DNA of 64,000 nt from Spiroplasma eriocheiris (GCF_001029265.1 NZ_CP011856.1:62001-126000); one strand, 5' to 3'. Shown: positions 9,352 through 20,112, counted from the first letter of the stretch. Notes: a model not told the origin generated them from the sequence alone. Numbers and translations are program-made.

Positions 9352-12309
9352 ATGTTTATATTTTTAGTTACATTTGGTTGAATATTATTCATTGTTGGGG
9401 CAATTGTCCAGATTTTTGCCGCTATTATTCAAGCTTTAGTAGTCGCTAAAGTGACGCTTCCCGGTACTATTTTTGATATTAATGATGTTTTCCAAAAAAC
9501 AATTTTTAAACAAGATAAAATTATTGATACCTTAGTTGGAAATGGATGAACTTATGCAATTATTGCCTTATTGTTATTTACAGCATTGGTAACAATTACA
9601 TTAGCATCATTCGAATTAGCAAGAATAAGAAAAGGACAACGCATTGCGAAGCCATATATTAAAATGTTTTTTGTTGCATTAATTATTGCATCATTAGTAT
9701 TTGGCAAAGTATCAGCATTAATCATGCCAGCCTTTATCTTTGTTGGATTATTATTTGTTGAATCAACCCTATTTGATGTTGAGGCGATCCGCAACTATGC
9801 TGATGAACGAAATATGATTATTGTTTACCGTGAGGACAAACGTTTTGAAAGAGAGGTAAACAAAGAGGGAAAGTATCTTGGAAGCGTCACTTCGGGAGTT
9901 GGAGCGACTACCGTCGAGACCGCAGACAGCGCAACAAATTTCAAAAACAATGACTTAACAAACGGGGATGATAATAACAATGGAGCATCACCAATAACTA
10001 AGAAAACACTATTTAGAAAAGCTGAATTGGATGACATATTTAATGTTGCTAACGATAAAGCAAACGAAGCGGAAATTGCTAATTTAATTAATGATATGAA
10101 TCGCCCGGCAGAAGCAGTGCAAAACCTAGTGTCTTCAAAACCTAGTGATTTAAAAAACTTAACAACTGAACCACTTGCGAGCCCAGTTGCAACAAAAAGC
10201 AACCAGGATGAAACTAAACCGCAAGAAATCATCTTGCAAGAAACAGTTGGTTTTTCGCCAAATACATATGATTATAAAAATGATCAGCCAGTGGCAGTGA
10301 ATGCAAATGTTGAAATATTAGCCGACTATGTTGAACCAGTTGTAAATGATAATCCAGAAGAACCAGCAACTGCCGTCCCTAACGAACCAGCGGTGTCACC
10401 ATCAAGCGTTGCAGAAGATGATGTTTTAGCGAATGGAAATGTGAATTCAAATTTTGATGAAGCACTTAATGATATTATTGAAAGTAATGATCAAGTTAAT
10501 TATTCTAAAAAAGAACAAAAGTTATTTGCAAAATGAGAGCAATTATATCAACAAGCAAAAAATTTACAAAATGAAGTTGACGAAGAAGCCCAAACAGTTT
10601 CTCAACCAACAAAAGCAATTAAAAAGAAAGCTAAAATTTATAATAATTTAGCTAAAGAGGCCAATACCTTAGCAAATAAATTAAATCTTAGTTCAGATAA
10701 ACAATTAAAATTAATGCAAGTTACTGAAATTTTTGGCAATGCTTCAATGAGCACCGAAGAATTTATTAACGATAATGTATTAGATTTTAATTTAGACGAT
10801 GTATTAAGTGATGATCTGCCCGAACAAGAACCGATTGAACAAGGTTATGATTTTCAAGAAGAAGTACCAACAGAAAGTGAAAATTCATTTATGACAAATA
10901 CCCCTGATGAAACACCATCAACTGGTTCCGAAGATTTAATGGGAACAATTAAAGAAAATATTGCAGAAGATGTCAAAGTAATCAATGATGAAATTGCAGT
11001 GTCAATTCCCGATGTACCAACTGCCAAAAAAGTTGAAACAGATGATATTAATGGTTCAGAGTTAGAATTTGAATTATTAGAAGATAAGCAAAGCTCTGAA
11101 GATAATTTAGAAGAATATAATAATGAAGATGAAAATGCAGAAAGTGCATTTCTAAAACATTTAGAACAACTTGACCATGGGATTACTGAATTTAATGATT
11201 TAGATAATTTATCAGCCGAATTAGATGATATTTTAACCGATAATTTTGATAAATCCCAATTAGATGTTTCCGTTACTGAACCAGTTAAAGTTACTAGCGA
11301 AGGAGAAAATAATGATCAAGTTGTATCATCTGCTGTTATTGAAGAAGAACCAACCCCAGTTGGTGAATTATTAAATGAAGAAGTGAGTTCAGAAGAATTT
11401 GCGGATGAACCAACAATTGAAACTGTTGCAAGCCCAATCCCATCAGAAACACCAATTAGCACATCTTCGGAACCAGTAATTCAAGAGCCAGTTATTTCTA
11501 AACAAGTTAATGTTGAACCTAATTTTGAAGATGAAGTATCTTATAGTTTGGATGAATTAGATAATAAAATTATGAATGATGATTTTAGTGATTTAGAAGA
11601 TGAAGATGTTTTAGCAAATCTTAAAAAACAAAGTGACAACGTTTGGGAGGAAAGTTCACAAGGGCATGCTACTCCGGTTGCTAGTGAGATTCAAAACCCA
11701 GTGTTTAAAGAAGAACCCGTTTCTTCACCAGGGCTACCAACAAATCAAATTAGTGAAGAACTTAGTCATTTAACGATTAATCAGACAACTTTTGCTAGTC
11801 AATTTAATAATAAAATTGATAAGTTAGAACAGTTAATTATTAATTCAACAAATACGCAACTTGAACAAGGACAGTCATTGGAAAAAATCCAATCAAATAT
11901 TAAAGACTTAACAATGAAGTTAGAATTATTAGAGGAACAAGCAAATGACTTGGCCAAAAAATTTGATGAAGATGAATTACGACAAATTGAACTTCGTCGC
12001 GGAGTAACGCCAATTGACCAGTTCTATCCAAAGGTTGATGGAATGAGTTTTGCTTCAGCGCGTTATAATTTATATAATCGTACTGGATGTTCAAATACCT
12101 ATGGTGCGTTAGCAACCAGTGGGGTGTCTCACCAAAGCGGTGACTTATACCAAAATAAAGATCCAAAACGAAAAGTTCAAGATATTTTAGGAACAGGTAT
12201 GAACCGAGTAGACTATAACCACATTAATTTACATAATATTTCAAAATATACTAAACAAGACATTCCGTATGAAACAGATTGCCCATTATGTCAAAAAGCA
12301 AAAAAATAA
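9352..12309 (+). CDS. Membrane-anchored large acidic protein with C-terminal coiled coil, 985 aa
   Basis: A single frame of 985 residues when UGA is read as Trp, from ATG 9352 (after AGGAAGGAAA) to TAA 12307-12309. Residues 1-145 hold three or four membrane segments (about 1-32, 66-90, 102-145). The following 650 residues are acidic, low in complexity, rich in E, D, N, P, S, T and V, and likely disordered. About residues 820-890 form a predicted coiled coil (KIDKLEQLI..IKDLTMKLELLEEQ). The final 100 residues are aromatic- and Gly-rich and compact, ending in a CPLC motif nine residues from the end. The shape (membrane anchor, long acidic linker, coil, globular tip) recalls Mollicute cytoskeletal or attachment proteins, but I find no diagnostic domain. 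No homologue recognised; role unknown. Confidence 0.8.
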
Positions 12310-12332
12310 AAATCCCATTAGGGATTTTTATT
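12308..12332. terminator. Bidirectional terminator between convergent genes
   Basis: Perfect stem AAAAATCCC / GGGATTTTT with loop ATTA, flanked by A and T runs, so it can serve both the 985-aa gene and the convergent 140-aa gene. Confidence 0.8.
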
Positions 12333-12338
12333 TTATAC

Positions 12339-12761
12339 TTAATTTTTAATAAAGATACATGCCACACCGGTAATAATTGCTAAACCAGCTGCAATTGGGA
12401 CTAGGATAACTGAAAAGATAACTCCGACTTTAACTGTTTGGTAAAAAGTAATTTGTTTGCCCATCGCATCTATCATATCTTGTGGGGCACCGCTCGTTTC
12501 TGCCGCTGTTTTTTGATCTTTTAGACTATCAATTAAATCTTGATAATCTTTTGAAAGAACATTGTCAACTCCGGATTCGATTTCTTTTGCCTCATTACCA
12601 ATTGAAATGTTTTTAGTAACGGGAGCTAAGTATTTATAACCGTTCACTGATCCCCCCATCCCATCATCAATTTTTACTCCTAAACATCCCAGGCCAATTA
12701 CTAGAAAGATAATAGTTAGTATTCAGAAACCAGCCATTGCTAAAAGAACTTTTTTCTTCAT
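12339..12761 (-). CDS. Membrane protein with external domain, 140 aa
   Basis: Reverse-strand gene from ATG at 12761-12759 to TAA at 12341-12339; a TGA (Trp) at residue 12 hides the true start in the standard code. The 140-residue protein has a basic start and a membrane segment at about residues 4-30. A hydrophilic middle of 80 residues, probably extracellular, follows, and a second membrane segment lies at about residues 113-137. The N-terminal segment contains a Cys (LGCLGV), but it is not a clear lipobox. It converges on the 985-aa gene. Function unknown. Ribosome site GAAATGAGG lies upstream on the reverse strand. Confidence 0.75.
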
Positions 12762-12953
12762 ATTTCTTTACCTCATTTCTTTCTATTTTTGATACTAAGT
12801 AAATTTTATTAATAAACAGGGAACAATACAATTATTCGCTATTAAAAAAATTTTTTAAATTATGAAAATTAAGTTCTAACTAAGATTTCTATTCTTTTAA
12901 ACAACAATGGCAAAGATTAGTTTTAATCGAGATTTCATAAAAATAAATTTTAA

Positions 12954-12981
12954 TTGTAAAAATATTATTTTGATATATAAT
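12954..12981 (+). promoter_or_regulatory. Promoter of the nucleoside ABC importer operon (distal)
   Basis: TTGTAA (12954-12959), 16-base spacer, TATAAT (12976-12981). A start near 12988 would give a 5' leader of about 345 bases. The divergent 140-aa gene lies on the other side. Confidence 0.5.
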
Positions 12982-12984
12982 GGT

Positions 12985-13320
12985 GGTAGAAATGAAGCGG
13001 TACATTCTTTTCTACGGAGATTTCTTGAAAAAAAGGACGGAAATTCAGATTAAAAATAAAGGCTAGCATTTTATTATTTAATTAATGACAATTTTCTTTG
13101 CTTTTAAGTATTCTTTTTTAATTAAGAAGTTATTTTTAGAAAAGATAATTCGTTTCTTGACTTACAATCTTATTAATTTAAAATTTAATTAAGCAATAAA
13201 GTGAAGAAAAGTTGGTAGTTGTTAGTTCTGATAAGGGCAAGGAAATAATACATTAAATAATATTGCGATCATTTTTATATGAAAAAAGTACTTAATTGAG
13301 AACAAATTTAAAAATTATAT
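12985..13320 (+). other. Long untranslated leader with hairpins, no gene
   Basis: No open frame with a ribosome site is found in 12762-13334. Just after the likely start, GTAGAA..GAA (from 12986) can pair with TTC..TTCTAC (ending 13014). A second weaker stem may form between GGAGATTTC (13016-13024) and GAAATTC (13040-13046). Downstream of this the leader is AT-rich. I compared it by eye with purine, preQ1, TPP, FMN, SAM, fluoride and c-di-GMP consensus cores and matched none. A cis-acting regulatory RNA is possible but unproven. Confidence 0.35.
13157..13184 (+). promoter_or_regulatory. Possible proximal promoter of the ABC importer operon
   Basis: TTGACT (13157-13162), 16-base spacer, TAAAAT (13179-13184), about 150 bases before the lipoprotein start. 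The -35 is the better of the two candidate promoters here, the -10 the poorer. Confidence 0.4.
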
Positions 13321-13334
13321 AGGAGGTTAATGGA

Positions 13335-14741
13335 ATGAAAAAACTTCTTGGATCATTAATGGCATTGTCACTAGTGGCAACATCAGTAACATCAGTTGTT
13401 TCATGTACCAAAAAATACACTTTTGATAGTGATGTTTGAGTTATAACTGATGGGGGAACAATCAGTGATAATTCATTTAATCAATCCGCATGAGAAGGAG
13501 CTAGTGCTTATGTGGTATCTAAGCAAGATCCGACTCATTATGGACCTGGTGATAAATGAAAAAGTAGTAAATGACGAGCAAGTTATTTTGAAGCAGCTTC
13601 ACAAACAACATCTGATTTTAGGATGGCATATGTAACATCTAAAATTGCGGGAGCTAAAACAATGATTTTACCAGGGTTTAACCATGGAAATACCATCGGT
13701 TGGGCAGCAAATCTTGCTGATAACCTAATTTATATTGATGGTTCTGGTCAGGGAGTTCATTTAGATATGGATAAAAATAAACCAGTTGCCAAAAATATTA
13801 TTGGTTTACAATATGAAGCTGAATCATCAGGTTTTTTTGCTGGTTTAGCAGCAGCAGTATATCTAAATGCAAATGTTAAAGAATTCGGTACTGATCTTAA
13901 AATAGCCACATACGGGGGGATGGATAATCCTGGGGCTGTTTCAAACTATATGTGAGGATTCTTAGTTGCTTTTGATATTTTTAACAAAATTATTAAAGAA
14001 GATCCAAAATATCCTAAACTAGGGGCTTTAAAATCAACAGTATTAAATCTTGTTAATACTTTGAACCCTGATGCCAAAACATTACAGTCAATTAGTAAAG
14101 TAGAAAATGTTCTAAATCCGGATGAATCATGATTTTCTCAATCATTTGAAGCTGGGCATGGAAAAGATATTTCTGACTCATTAATTAGTAAAGGGGCAAA
14201 TGTTATTTTTCCAGTGGCGGGGCCACAAACCCAAGACACAATTGATCGGATTAAATATAATAAATCAAATGCCAAAATTGTCGGAGTTGATACTGAACAA
14301 TCAAAAATTTATGGTGAATATTATATTATTACTAGTGCGCTAAAAGAAATTGCAACATCAACTCAAGATGCATTAAAAAATATTTATTCTTTAGCTTGTG
14401 GATTTGACCCAAGTTCAAATAGTTGGAATAAACCACAAACAGATACTTGTTGAATTAATACCGACCAATCTTCGCTTCACCACCCAAGTTGAACTGGAAT
14501 TGAACCAACAAAATCAATTCCTAAAACAGTTACTGAGTTAATTCATAACACTAGTGGGGATAGTACGAAAGATACGGCGTTTGATAAAATTGTTGCTGTG
14601 CTAGAAGCAGTTTATTCAGTTGGAGTTGGTGGAAACAAGCCAGTGGCGGCAAAATTCTTCCCTGGTACTTTAGCCAATACTTACCAAAGCCAAAATGAAT
14701 TAAAAGATTATATTTGACAAGCTATTGAGGATAAATTGTAG
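13335..14741 (+). CDS. BMP family lipoprotein, substrate-binding protein of a nucleoside-type ABC importer
   Basis: A 468-residue lipoprotein rebuilt across many TGA (Trp) codons. Basic n-region and hydrophobic core MKKLLGSLMALSLVATSV, then a lipobox ending VVSC at residue 24. The mature part begins with the basic-membrane-protein (PnrA/Med-like) pattern VWVITDGGTISDNSFNQSAWEG, followed by GFNHGNTIGWAANL and GGMDNPGAVSNYMWGF. Proteins of this family bind purine or other nucleosides outside the membrane and pass them to an ABC permease. It starts at ATG 13335 after AGGAGG with eight-base spacing; its stop is 12 bases before the ATPase gene, whose ribosome site overlaps the TAG. The four genes 13335-19393 form one operon. 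Confidence 0.9.
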
Positions 14742-14753
14742 GAGGCAAATTGT

Positions 14754-16325
14754 ATGAGTAGTCAAAATGAATATGCAATTGAAATGAATAATATTACCAA
14801 AATTTTTGGCGAATTAGTGGCAAATGATGATATTACTTTAAAAGTTAAAAAAGGTGAAATTCATGCGCTAATTGGTGAAAACGGGGCAGGAAAATCAACC
14901 TTAATGAGTATTTTATTTGGATTATACGAACCAACAAAAGGTGAAATCTTTGTAAATGGGAAGTCCGAATATATTAGTAATCCCATTAAAGCAAATAAAT
15001 TGGGAATTGGAATGGTGCACCAACACTTTAAACTAGTAGATATCTTTACTGTGTTAGATAATATTGCGTTAGGACATGAAAAGATTACTGGAAAAGTGTT
15101 TTTGGATCGAACTTCTGAAATTCGGGAAATTTCAAAAATTGCTACAAAATATAACTTAGAAGTTGATTTCCGGGCAAAAGTTTCTAATATTTCAGTTGGA
15201 ATGCAACAACGGGTAGAAATATTAAAAATTCTTTATCGGGGAGCAGATATTCTAGTATTCGATGAACCAACAGCGGTTTTAACACCCCAAGAAATTGAAG
15301 GGTTATTAAATATTATGTTAGATTTAAAAAAAGATGGTAAAACAATTATTTTTATTTCGCATAAATTAGATGAAGTTAAAAAATTGGCTGATAGTGCTAC
15401 GGTTATTCGTAAAGGAAAAGTAGTTGATACCTTTAGTGTAAAAGATAAAACCCAAAAAGAAATTGCCGAAGCAATGGTTGGTCGTCAGTTAATTGAAATC
15501 AAGAATACAGGGGTCAAACCACAAGATCAGGTTCTTTTAAAAGTTGAAAACTTATCAATTAAGAAAAAAGGAATCACTAAAGTAATGGCGCTGGATAACT
15601 TTAATGTTGAAGTGCACGCTGGTGAAATTGTGGCGATTGCCGGAGTTGAAGGAAATGGACAGTCGGAATTGGTAAATGCAATTACTGGATTAGAACATTT
15701 CCACCAAGGAAAAATTCTTTTTAATGATATTGATGTTACAAAAGTATCAATTCATCAAAAATATGAAAATGGAATGTCTCATATTCCTGAGGATCGTCAT
15801 AAACATGGGTTAGTATTAGACTTTAATGTTATTGACAATGTTGTTTTGCAAAATATTGATGAAAAACCATTTTCAAACTATGGATTATTAAACAAATCTG
15901 CGATTCAGTTATATGCTCAAGATATTATTACTAAATATGATGTGCGGGGTGCAAACTCAGGATTCGCAGTTGCCCGAGGATTATCAGGGGGTAATCAACA
16001 AAAATTAATTATTGGACGAGAATTAAGTCGTAAACATAAAATTTTGGTTGTGGTCCAACCAACACGGGGATTAGATGTTGGGGCGATTGAATATATTCAT
16101 ACTAAAATTTTAGAAGAAAAAGCAAATGGGAATGCAATCTTACTAGTTTCTTATGAATTAGAAGAAATTATGGGATTAGCAGACCGGATCATTGTTTTAC
16201 ATGCTGGTAAAATTAGTGGAGAAGTAGCTGGTAATCAAGTAAAACGTGAGGAAATTGGATTAATGATGGCAGGTACATATCACCAAAGTAGCAAAGGAGA
16301 AGGTAAATATGAATCAAGCAATTAA
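14754..16325 (+). CDS. Nucleoside/sugar-type ABC importer ATPase with two ABC domains
   Basis: A 523-residue ATPase with two tandem nucleotide-binding domains, the architecture of MglA/RbsA/NupA importers. Domain 1 is intact: GENGAGKST near residue 45, VGMQQRVEILKILYRGADILVFDEPT near residue 160. Domain 2 is degenerate, as is usual for this family: the P-loop reads GVEGNGQSELVN, the signature LSGGNQQKLIIGREL is good, but Walker B reads ILVVVQPTRGLD, with Gln instead of the catalytic Glu. It energises uptake through the two permeases that follow. Start ATG 14754 after AGGAGGC. The last 17 bases overlap the first permease gene. Confidence 0.92.
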   Translation: MSSQNEYAIEMNNITKIFGELVANDDITLKVKKGEIHALIGENGAGKSTLMSILFGLYEPTKGEIFVNGKSEYISNPIKANKLGIGMVHQHFKLVDIFTVLDNIALGHEKITGKVFLDRTSEIREISKIATKYNLEVDFRAKVSNISVGMQQRVEILKILYRGADILVFDEPTAVLTPQEIEGLLNIMLDLKKDGKTIIFISHKLDEVKKLADSATVIRKGKVVDTFSVKDKTQKEIAEAMVGRQLIEIKNTGVKPQDQVLLKVENLSIKKKGITKVMALDNFNVEVHAGEIVAIAGVEGNGQSELVNAITGLEHFHQGKILFNDIDVTKVSIHQKYENGMSHIPEDRHKHGLVLDFNVIDNVVLQNIDEKPFSNYGLLNKSAIQLYAQDIITKYDVRGANSGFAVARGLSGGNQQKLIIGRELSRKHKILVVVQPTRGLDVGAIEYIHTKILEEKANGNAILLVSYELEEIMGLADRIIVLHAGKISGEVAGNQVKREEIGLMMAGTYHQSSKGEGKYESSN

Positions 16326-18477
16326 AAACAATTCTTGGTTGCTAACGCAAAAGACAAGAATCTTCTTTCGTTCTAATGAGTTTAAAACAAAAATGAACTA
16401 TGTAAAAGCTTCAATTTGTGCCATTATTGCCGGAGCAATTTTAAGTTTCATTATTATTGGTGCTAATGATGCTAATCCACTATTATTTTTTAAATATGTT
16501 TTTTCATTAGCATTTCAACCGCTAATGTTAGATCAAACATTAACGTACTGAGCAATTTATATTGTAGCGGGGTTATCTGTTGCAATTGGATTCAAAGCCG
16601 GATTATTTAACATTGGAGCGCCAGGCCAAATGTTATTAGCCGGAAGTATGAGTTTAGTGTTGGGATTAAAAAATCCCCACATTTCACAGGGGGGGGGAGT
16701 TGTTAGTGCATTAATCATTTCCATTCTAGTTGGTTCTTGTTTAGCTGCAATTGCCGGAGCGTTAAAAGCTTACTTTAATATTCATGAAGTTGTAACAACA
16801 ATTATGTTAAACTGAATTGTTTGATATGTAATGAAATGGATGTTTATGAACCAATCATTTGGGTTATGAGAAGCAAGTAGAAACTCAACCAAAGATATTA
16901 CCCAAGTTACTGATAATTTTAACTTGGCACTAAATGGTCAAAACTGAATTATTCCCTTTATTATTGCGATTATTCTATTAGCCTTAGCAATCTTTGTTAT
17001 TAACTACACAGTGTTAGGATTTAGAATTAAAGCAGTGGGAAAATCACGTGATGCTTCATTATATGCCGGGACAAATGTTAAATTCTATATGATTGTTTCA
17101 ATGGCAATTTCCGGGGGACTCGCCGGCGTCTTGGGAATGCTTTATTACATGACCCAGTCAACGGTATTACAGTTTACCACCGATGCCTTGCCAACGGTTG
17201 GATTTGATGCGATTGCGGTAGCATTAGTAGCCTTTACCAACGGATTGTCCATCTTGCCAATTGCTTTGTTATGGGTGATTATTAAGACTTCAGCGATGTC
17301 GACCACCCAACTTCCAGCGTTCCAAATGTCAAAACAAATGGGACAATTAATTTTCGGGATTATTATTTATATGACAGCTATTTCAGCGTTATTTATCTAT
17401 TTAAAACCGATTTTATGAATCCGTCGTTGTTTTAATATTTACCATAATAAAGACGCACGGAGTGAATATCAAAAATATCGATTAAAAATTAAAGAATATA
17501 AAAAAGAAATTAAAAATATTAATAAAGAATATTATGTTCAACTAAAAGCTTTAAAAGCAAAAGGTAATAAAGAAGAAGTTTTAAATTATAAAGAAGAAGT
17601 TAATAGTCAATTAACTAACTTAGTTGGTCGCATCAATAATTTAAAAACTGAAATTAATTTCTTTATTCAAAAACGTTACAAAGATTCATTTATGGAAGGG
17701 CGAAAAGCAATTCGTACTAGTTACAACAATGCTATTTTTGGTTCAATTGCCGCCGCCATGGATCGCTATGTGCAAGCGAATACCGAATATACCTTGAAAA
17801 AACAACAAGTTGCTTTTGCCAAAAGACATTATGAACAAACTGTTAAAGAGTTAACCGGAAAAGCAAAACATGAATGTTATGAATTATTAAATAATTATAA
17901 AAAAGATGCTTATTTGCAGTTAACTAATTTACATTCAGCGTATAGTGAATTAATTTCACGTCAAAATGAGGAAATTAAAGTATTAAAAGAAAGTTACTAT
18001 CCAATTTTTGATCAAATTCATCATCAATATGAAAATGACCATGTGTTATTAAAACAACATGAAAAAGAAACAATGGCAAAATTGAATAGTGAAGTTAAAG
18101 CGTTAAAAGTTAAACATAAACAACAATTATATGATTTAAAACAACAACAAAAAGTTGTCAAACAACAAATTAAAGCACAGCTAAAAGAATTAAAACTAGC
18201 TCGTGATAATGATCCAGTATTAAAACAACAAGTGGCAACAATTAAAGAAAATTTAAACCTTAAATTGCAAGAACTTAAAAAAGAACACCTTGCTAATTTA
18301 GGAAAATTACGAATTGAGCAACGAAATGAATTGCCAGAATTACGTAATAAATATAATCACGAAGTATCCTTAATTATTCAAGCGGTTAAAGATGACAATA
18401 AATTATTACGTCAAGAATTACTTCGGAAAAAAGAAACTTATAAAAAAGCAAAATTAGCTCAGAAAGGGGGGCAATAA
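16309..18477 (+). CDS. ABC importer permease 1 with a long C-terminal coiled-coil extension
   Basis: One continuous 722-codon frame when UGA is Trp. Residues 1-370 are a BPD_transp_2-type permease as found with BMP lipoproteins: about nine or ten membrane segments, with motifs GFKAGLFNIGAPGQM and the EAA-like GFRIKAVGKSRDASLYAG. After the last membrane segment (IYLKPILWIRR) comes an uninterrupted, lysine- and glutamine-rich helical tail of about 350 residues, with heptad patterning (for example KVKHKQQLYDLKQQQKVVKQ) and few Pro or Gly. Related permeases are about 300-380 residues, so the tail doubles the protein. It should face the cytoplasm next to the ATPase. A run of nine G (16689-16697) lies in the coding sequence. 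The stop is one base before the next ATG. Confidence 0.88.
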
Positions 18478-18478
18478 G

Positions 18479-19393
18479 ATGCCAGCTGCAGGTCAATTAT
18501 TTGCCAATGGTTCCATATTATTTGCTGTTTTATTAATTGCATCAATGGCTGGACTTTATTCAGAACGCGCCGGAGTTGTTAACATCGCCATTGACGGGAT
18601 GATGATTATTGGGGCTTTAGTGTATGCTTTATTAGGAAAAGCCTTTGCCCAACAGGGAAATGCAATGCAATTAGTAGCATTAGTAATATCTTCAATGATT
18701 GCCGGATTATTTGCCGTCCTTCATGCGTTTGCTTCGGTCACCTTGCGTGCCCAACAAGTCGTATCCGGGACCGCTATTAACTTGTTAGCAACCGGATTAG
18801 GATTGTTCTTTGTAACAATTCCTTCGTTAGCACCTGGAAACATGATCCAAACTGGATTTACAACCATTGGAATTGATAAATATCAAATTGTTAATATCTT
18901 TGTTATTATTGCCGGGGTGATTGCTTTATTCACATTCTTCTTCTTTAGATTTACTAAAAGAGGAACACGCTATGTGGCAGCCGGGGAAAACCCTAATGCC
19001 ATTGATGCAGCGGGAATCAGTGTTATTAAAACTAGATATGTAGCAGTAATTATCTCAGGATGTTTAGCAGGTTTAGCTGGGGCAATGTTTACCCACTTTG
19101 TGTCAGGACAATTCCGTGGTGATGTCCAAGGACAAGGTTATATTGCCTTAGCAATTATGATTTTTGGTCAATGAAGAATTCAATATATTACTCTAGGAAG
19201 TATGCTCTTCAGTTTCTTAATTGCGTTAGCTAATAGTTTATGAAGATTTACTGGTTGAAATATTGCTGATCCTTCAAACCAATTATTAAAAATTATTCCA
19301 TTTGCCTTAGCTTTATTAACAATGGTCGCCTTTTCAAAATATTCGAAAATGCCGAAAGCCGATGGAATTCCATTTAATAAATCCTTACGGTAA
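18479..19393 (+). CDS. ABC importer permease 2
   Basis: A 304-residue permease, the second membrane subunit of the nucleoside-type importer. It has about eight to ten membrane segments, with the family motifs LYSERAGVVNIAIDGMMIIGAL near residue 25, QVVSGTAINLLATGLG near 95, and RYVAAGENPNAIDAAGISV near 165. No C-terminal extension, unlike its partner. TGA codons in the last third are Trp, so the standard-code frame stops early at 19174. The start ATG lies one base after the previous stop, with ribosome site AAAGGGGGG, so translation is probably coupled. A strong terminator follows. Confidence 0.9.
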
Positions 19394-19422
19394 GAAAACT
19401 TTAATATTTAATTATCTAAAAT

Positions 19423-19452
19423 AAAAATACCTATTATAATAGGTATTTTTAT
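19423..19452. terminator. Strong bidirectional terminator
   Basis: Thirteen-base-pair perfect stem (AAAAATACCTATT / AATAGGTATTTTT) with a two-base gap between arms, between the permease gene and a convergent reverse-strand gene. Confidence 0.85.
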
Positions 19453-19466
19453 TTATAAATGGACAA

Positions 19467-19688
19467 TTAAAGTTGTTGTCCTTCTTTTCAATATTTTTTT
19501 ACGGCGGCTAATAGTTTTTCATCGTATTCTGCTTCAAGGTTTTGATTTGGATCATTGCTTTCTTTTTTTTGAATGATTTGGTGTTTCAAGACATTAAGAT
19601 ATTCATAAATATCTTCCCCTAATGTTAAATAGCGGTTAACAATTTCTATGGCCTCTTGATCCACATTTTTAGTTTGGACTGTTTTCAT
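19467..19688 (-). CDS. Small helical cytoplasmic protein, 73 aa
   Basis: Reverse-strand gene, ATG at 19688-19686 to TAA at 19469-19467, reading through one TGA (Trp) near the C-terminus (KKYWKEGQQL). Ribosome site AAGGAGGAAATAACT is excellent. The 73-residue product is charged and helical, with no membrane segment or cysteine motif. I do not recognise the family. Confidence 0.7.
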
Positions 19689-19877
19689 AGTTATTTCCTC
19701 CTTCTATTATTATAAACTTTTCTGATTATAAAAAAAACAAATTTCCGCTAAAAAATTATTACAACTAAAATTTTTAGTGATGTTGGTTAATAACCCGAAG
19801 GATATATCTGCTTTGAAATTTGCTTTTTAGTTCAGAAAAATTTAAAATATAATTATCCACAAATAAGGAGGGATAAG

Positions 19878-20033
19878 ATGGCAGATTTTGATCCAAGATG
19901 TTTTAAATGTGTTAATGAGCAAGAAAAAGCGGGAAAGGGAGGAGCTGCTGCGAATGTTTTATTTAATAAAATGAAACAAGGAATGGTTGGTTCAGTAAAT
20001 GACGAGATTTATGTATGTGCTCGTCATAAATAA
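19878..20033 (+). CDS. Small CxxC protein, 51 aa
   Basis: ATG 19878 follows AAGGAGGG by seven bases, and the 51-codon frame ends at TAA 20031-20033 just before a terminator. The product carries CFKC at residues 8-11 and a second site CARH near the C-terminus (YVCARHK). This C-x2-C ... C-x2-H spacing could bind one zinc ion. Between them is a Gly/Ala-rich and helical part. The gene stands alone with its own terminator upstream of rpoB. Too short to appear in a 60-codon scan; start and terminator context support it as real. Function unknown. Confidence 0.65.
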   Translation: MADFDPRCFKCVNEQEKAGKGGAAANVLFNKMKQGMVGSVNDEIYVCARHK

Positions 20034-20052
20034 CCTGAGATTTTAATAGAGT

Positions 20053-20086
20053 AAATAGTCTTGATTTTTAAATTAAGACTATTTTT
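20053..20086 (+). terminator. Rho-independent terminator upstream of rpoB
   Basis: AAATAGTCTT / AAGACTATTT stem with AT loop and T run, closing the 51-aa gene. Confidence 0.75.
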
Positions 20087-20112
20087 AATTTTAAAATAAA
20101 ACCAAATATTTG

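Noticed and set aside
12970-13060. Purine or preQ1 riboswitch before the nucleoside importer
   Set aside because: The conserved purine-riboswitch core and loop sequences are absent on the plus strand; a TTTCTACC on the minus strand lacks the rest of the core and is in the wrong orientation.
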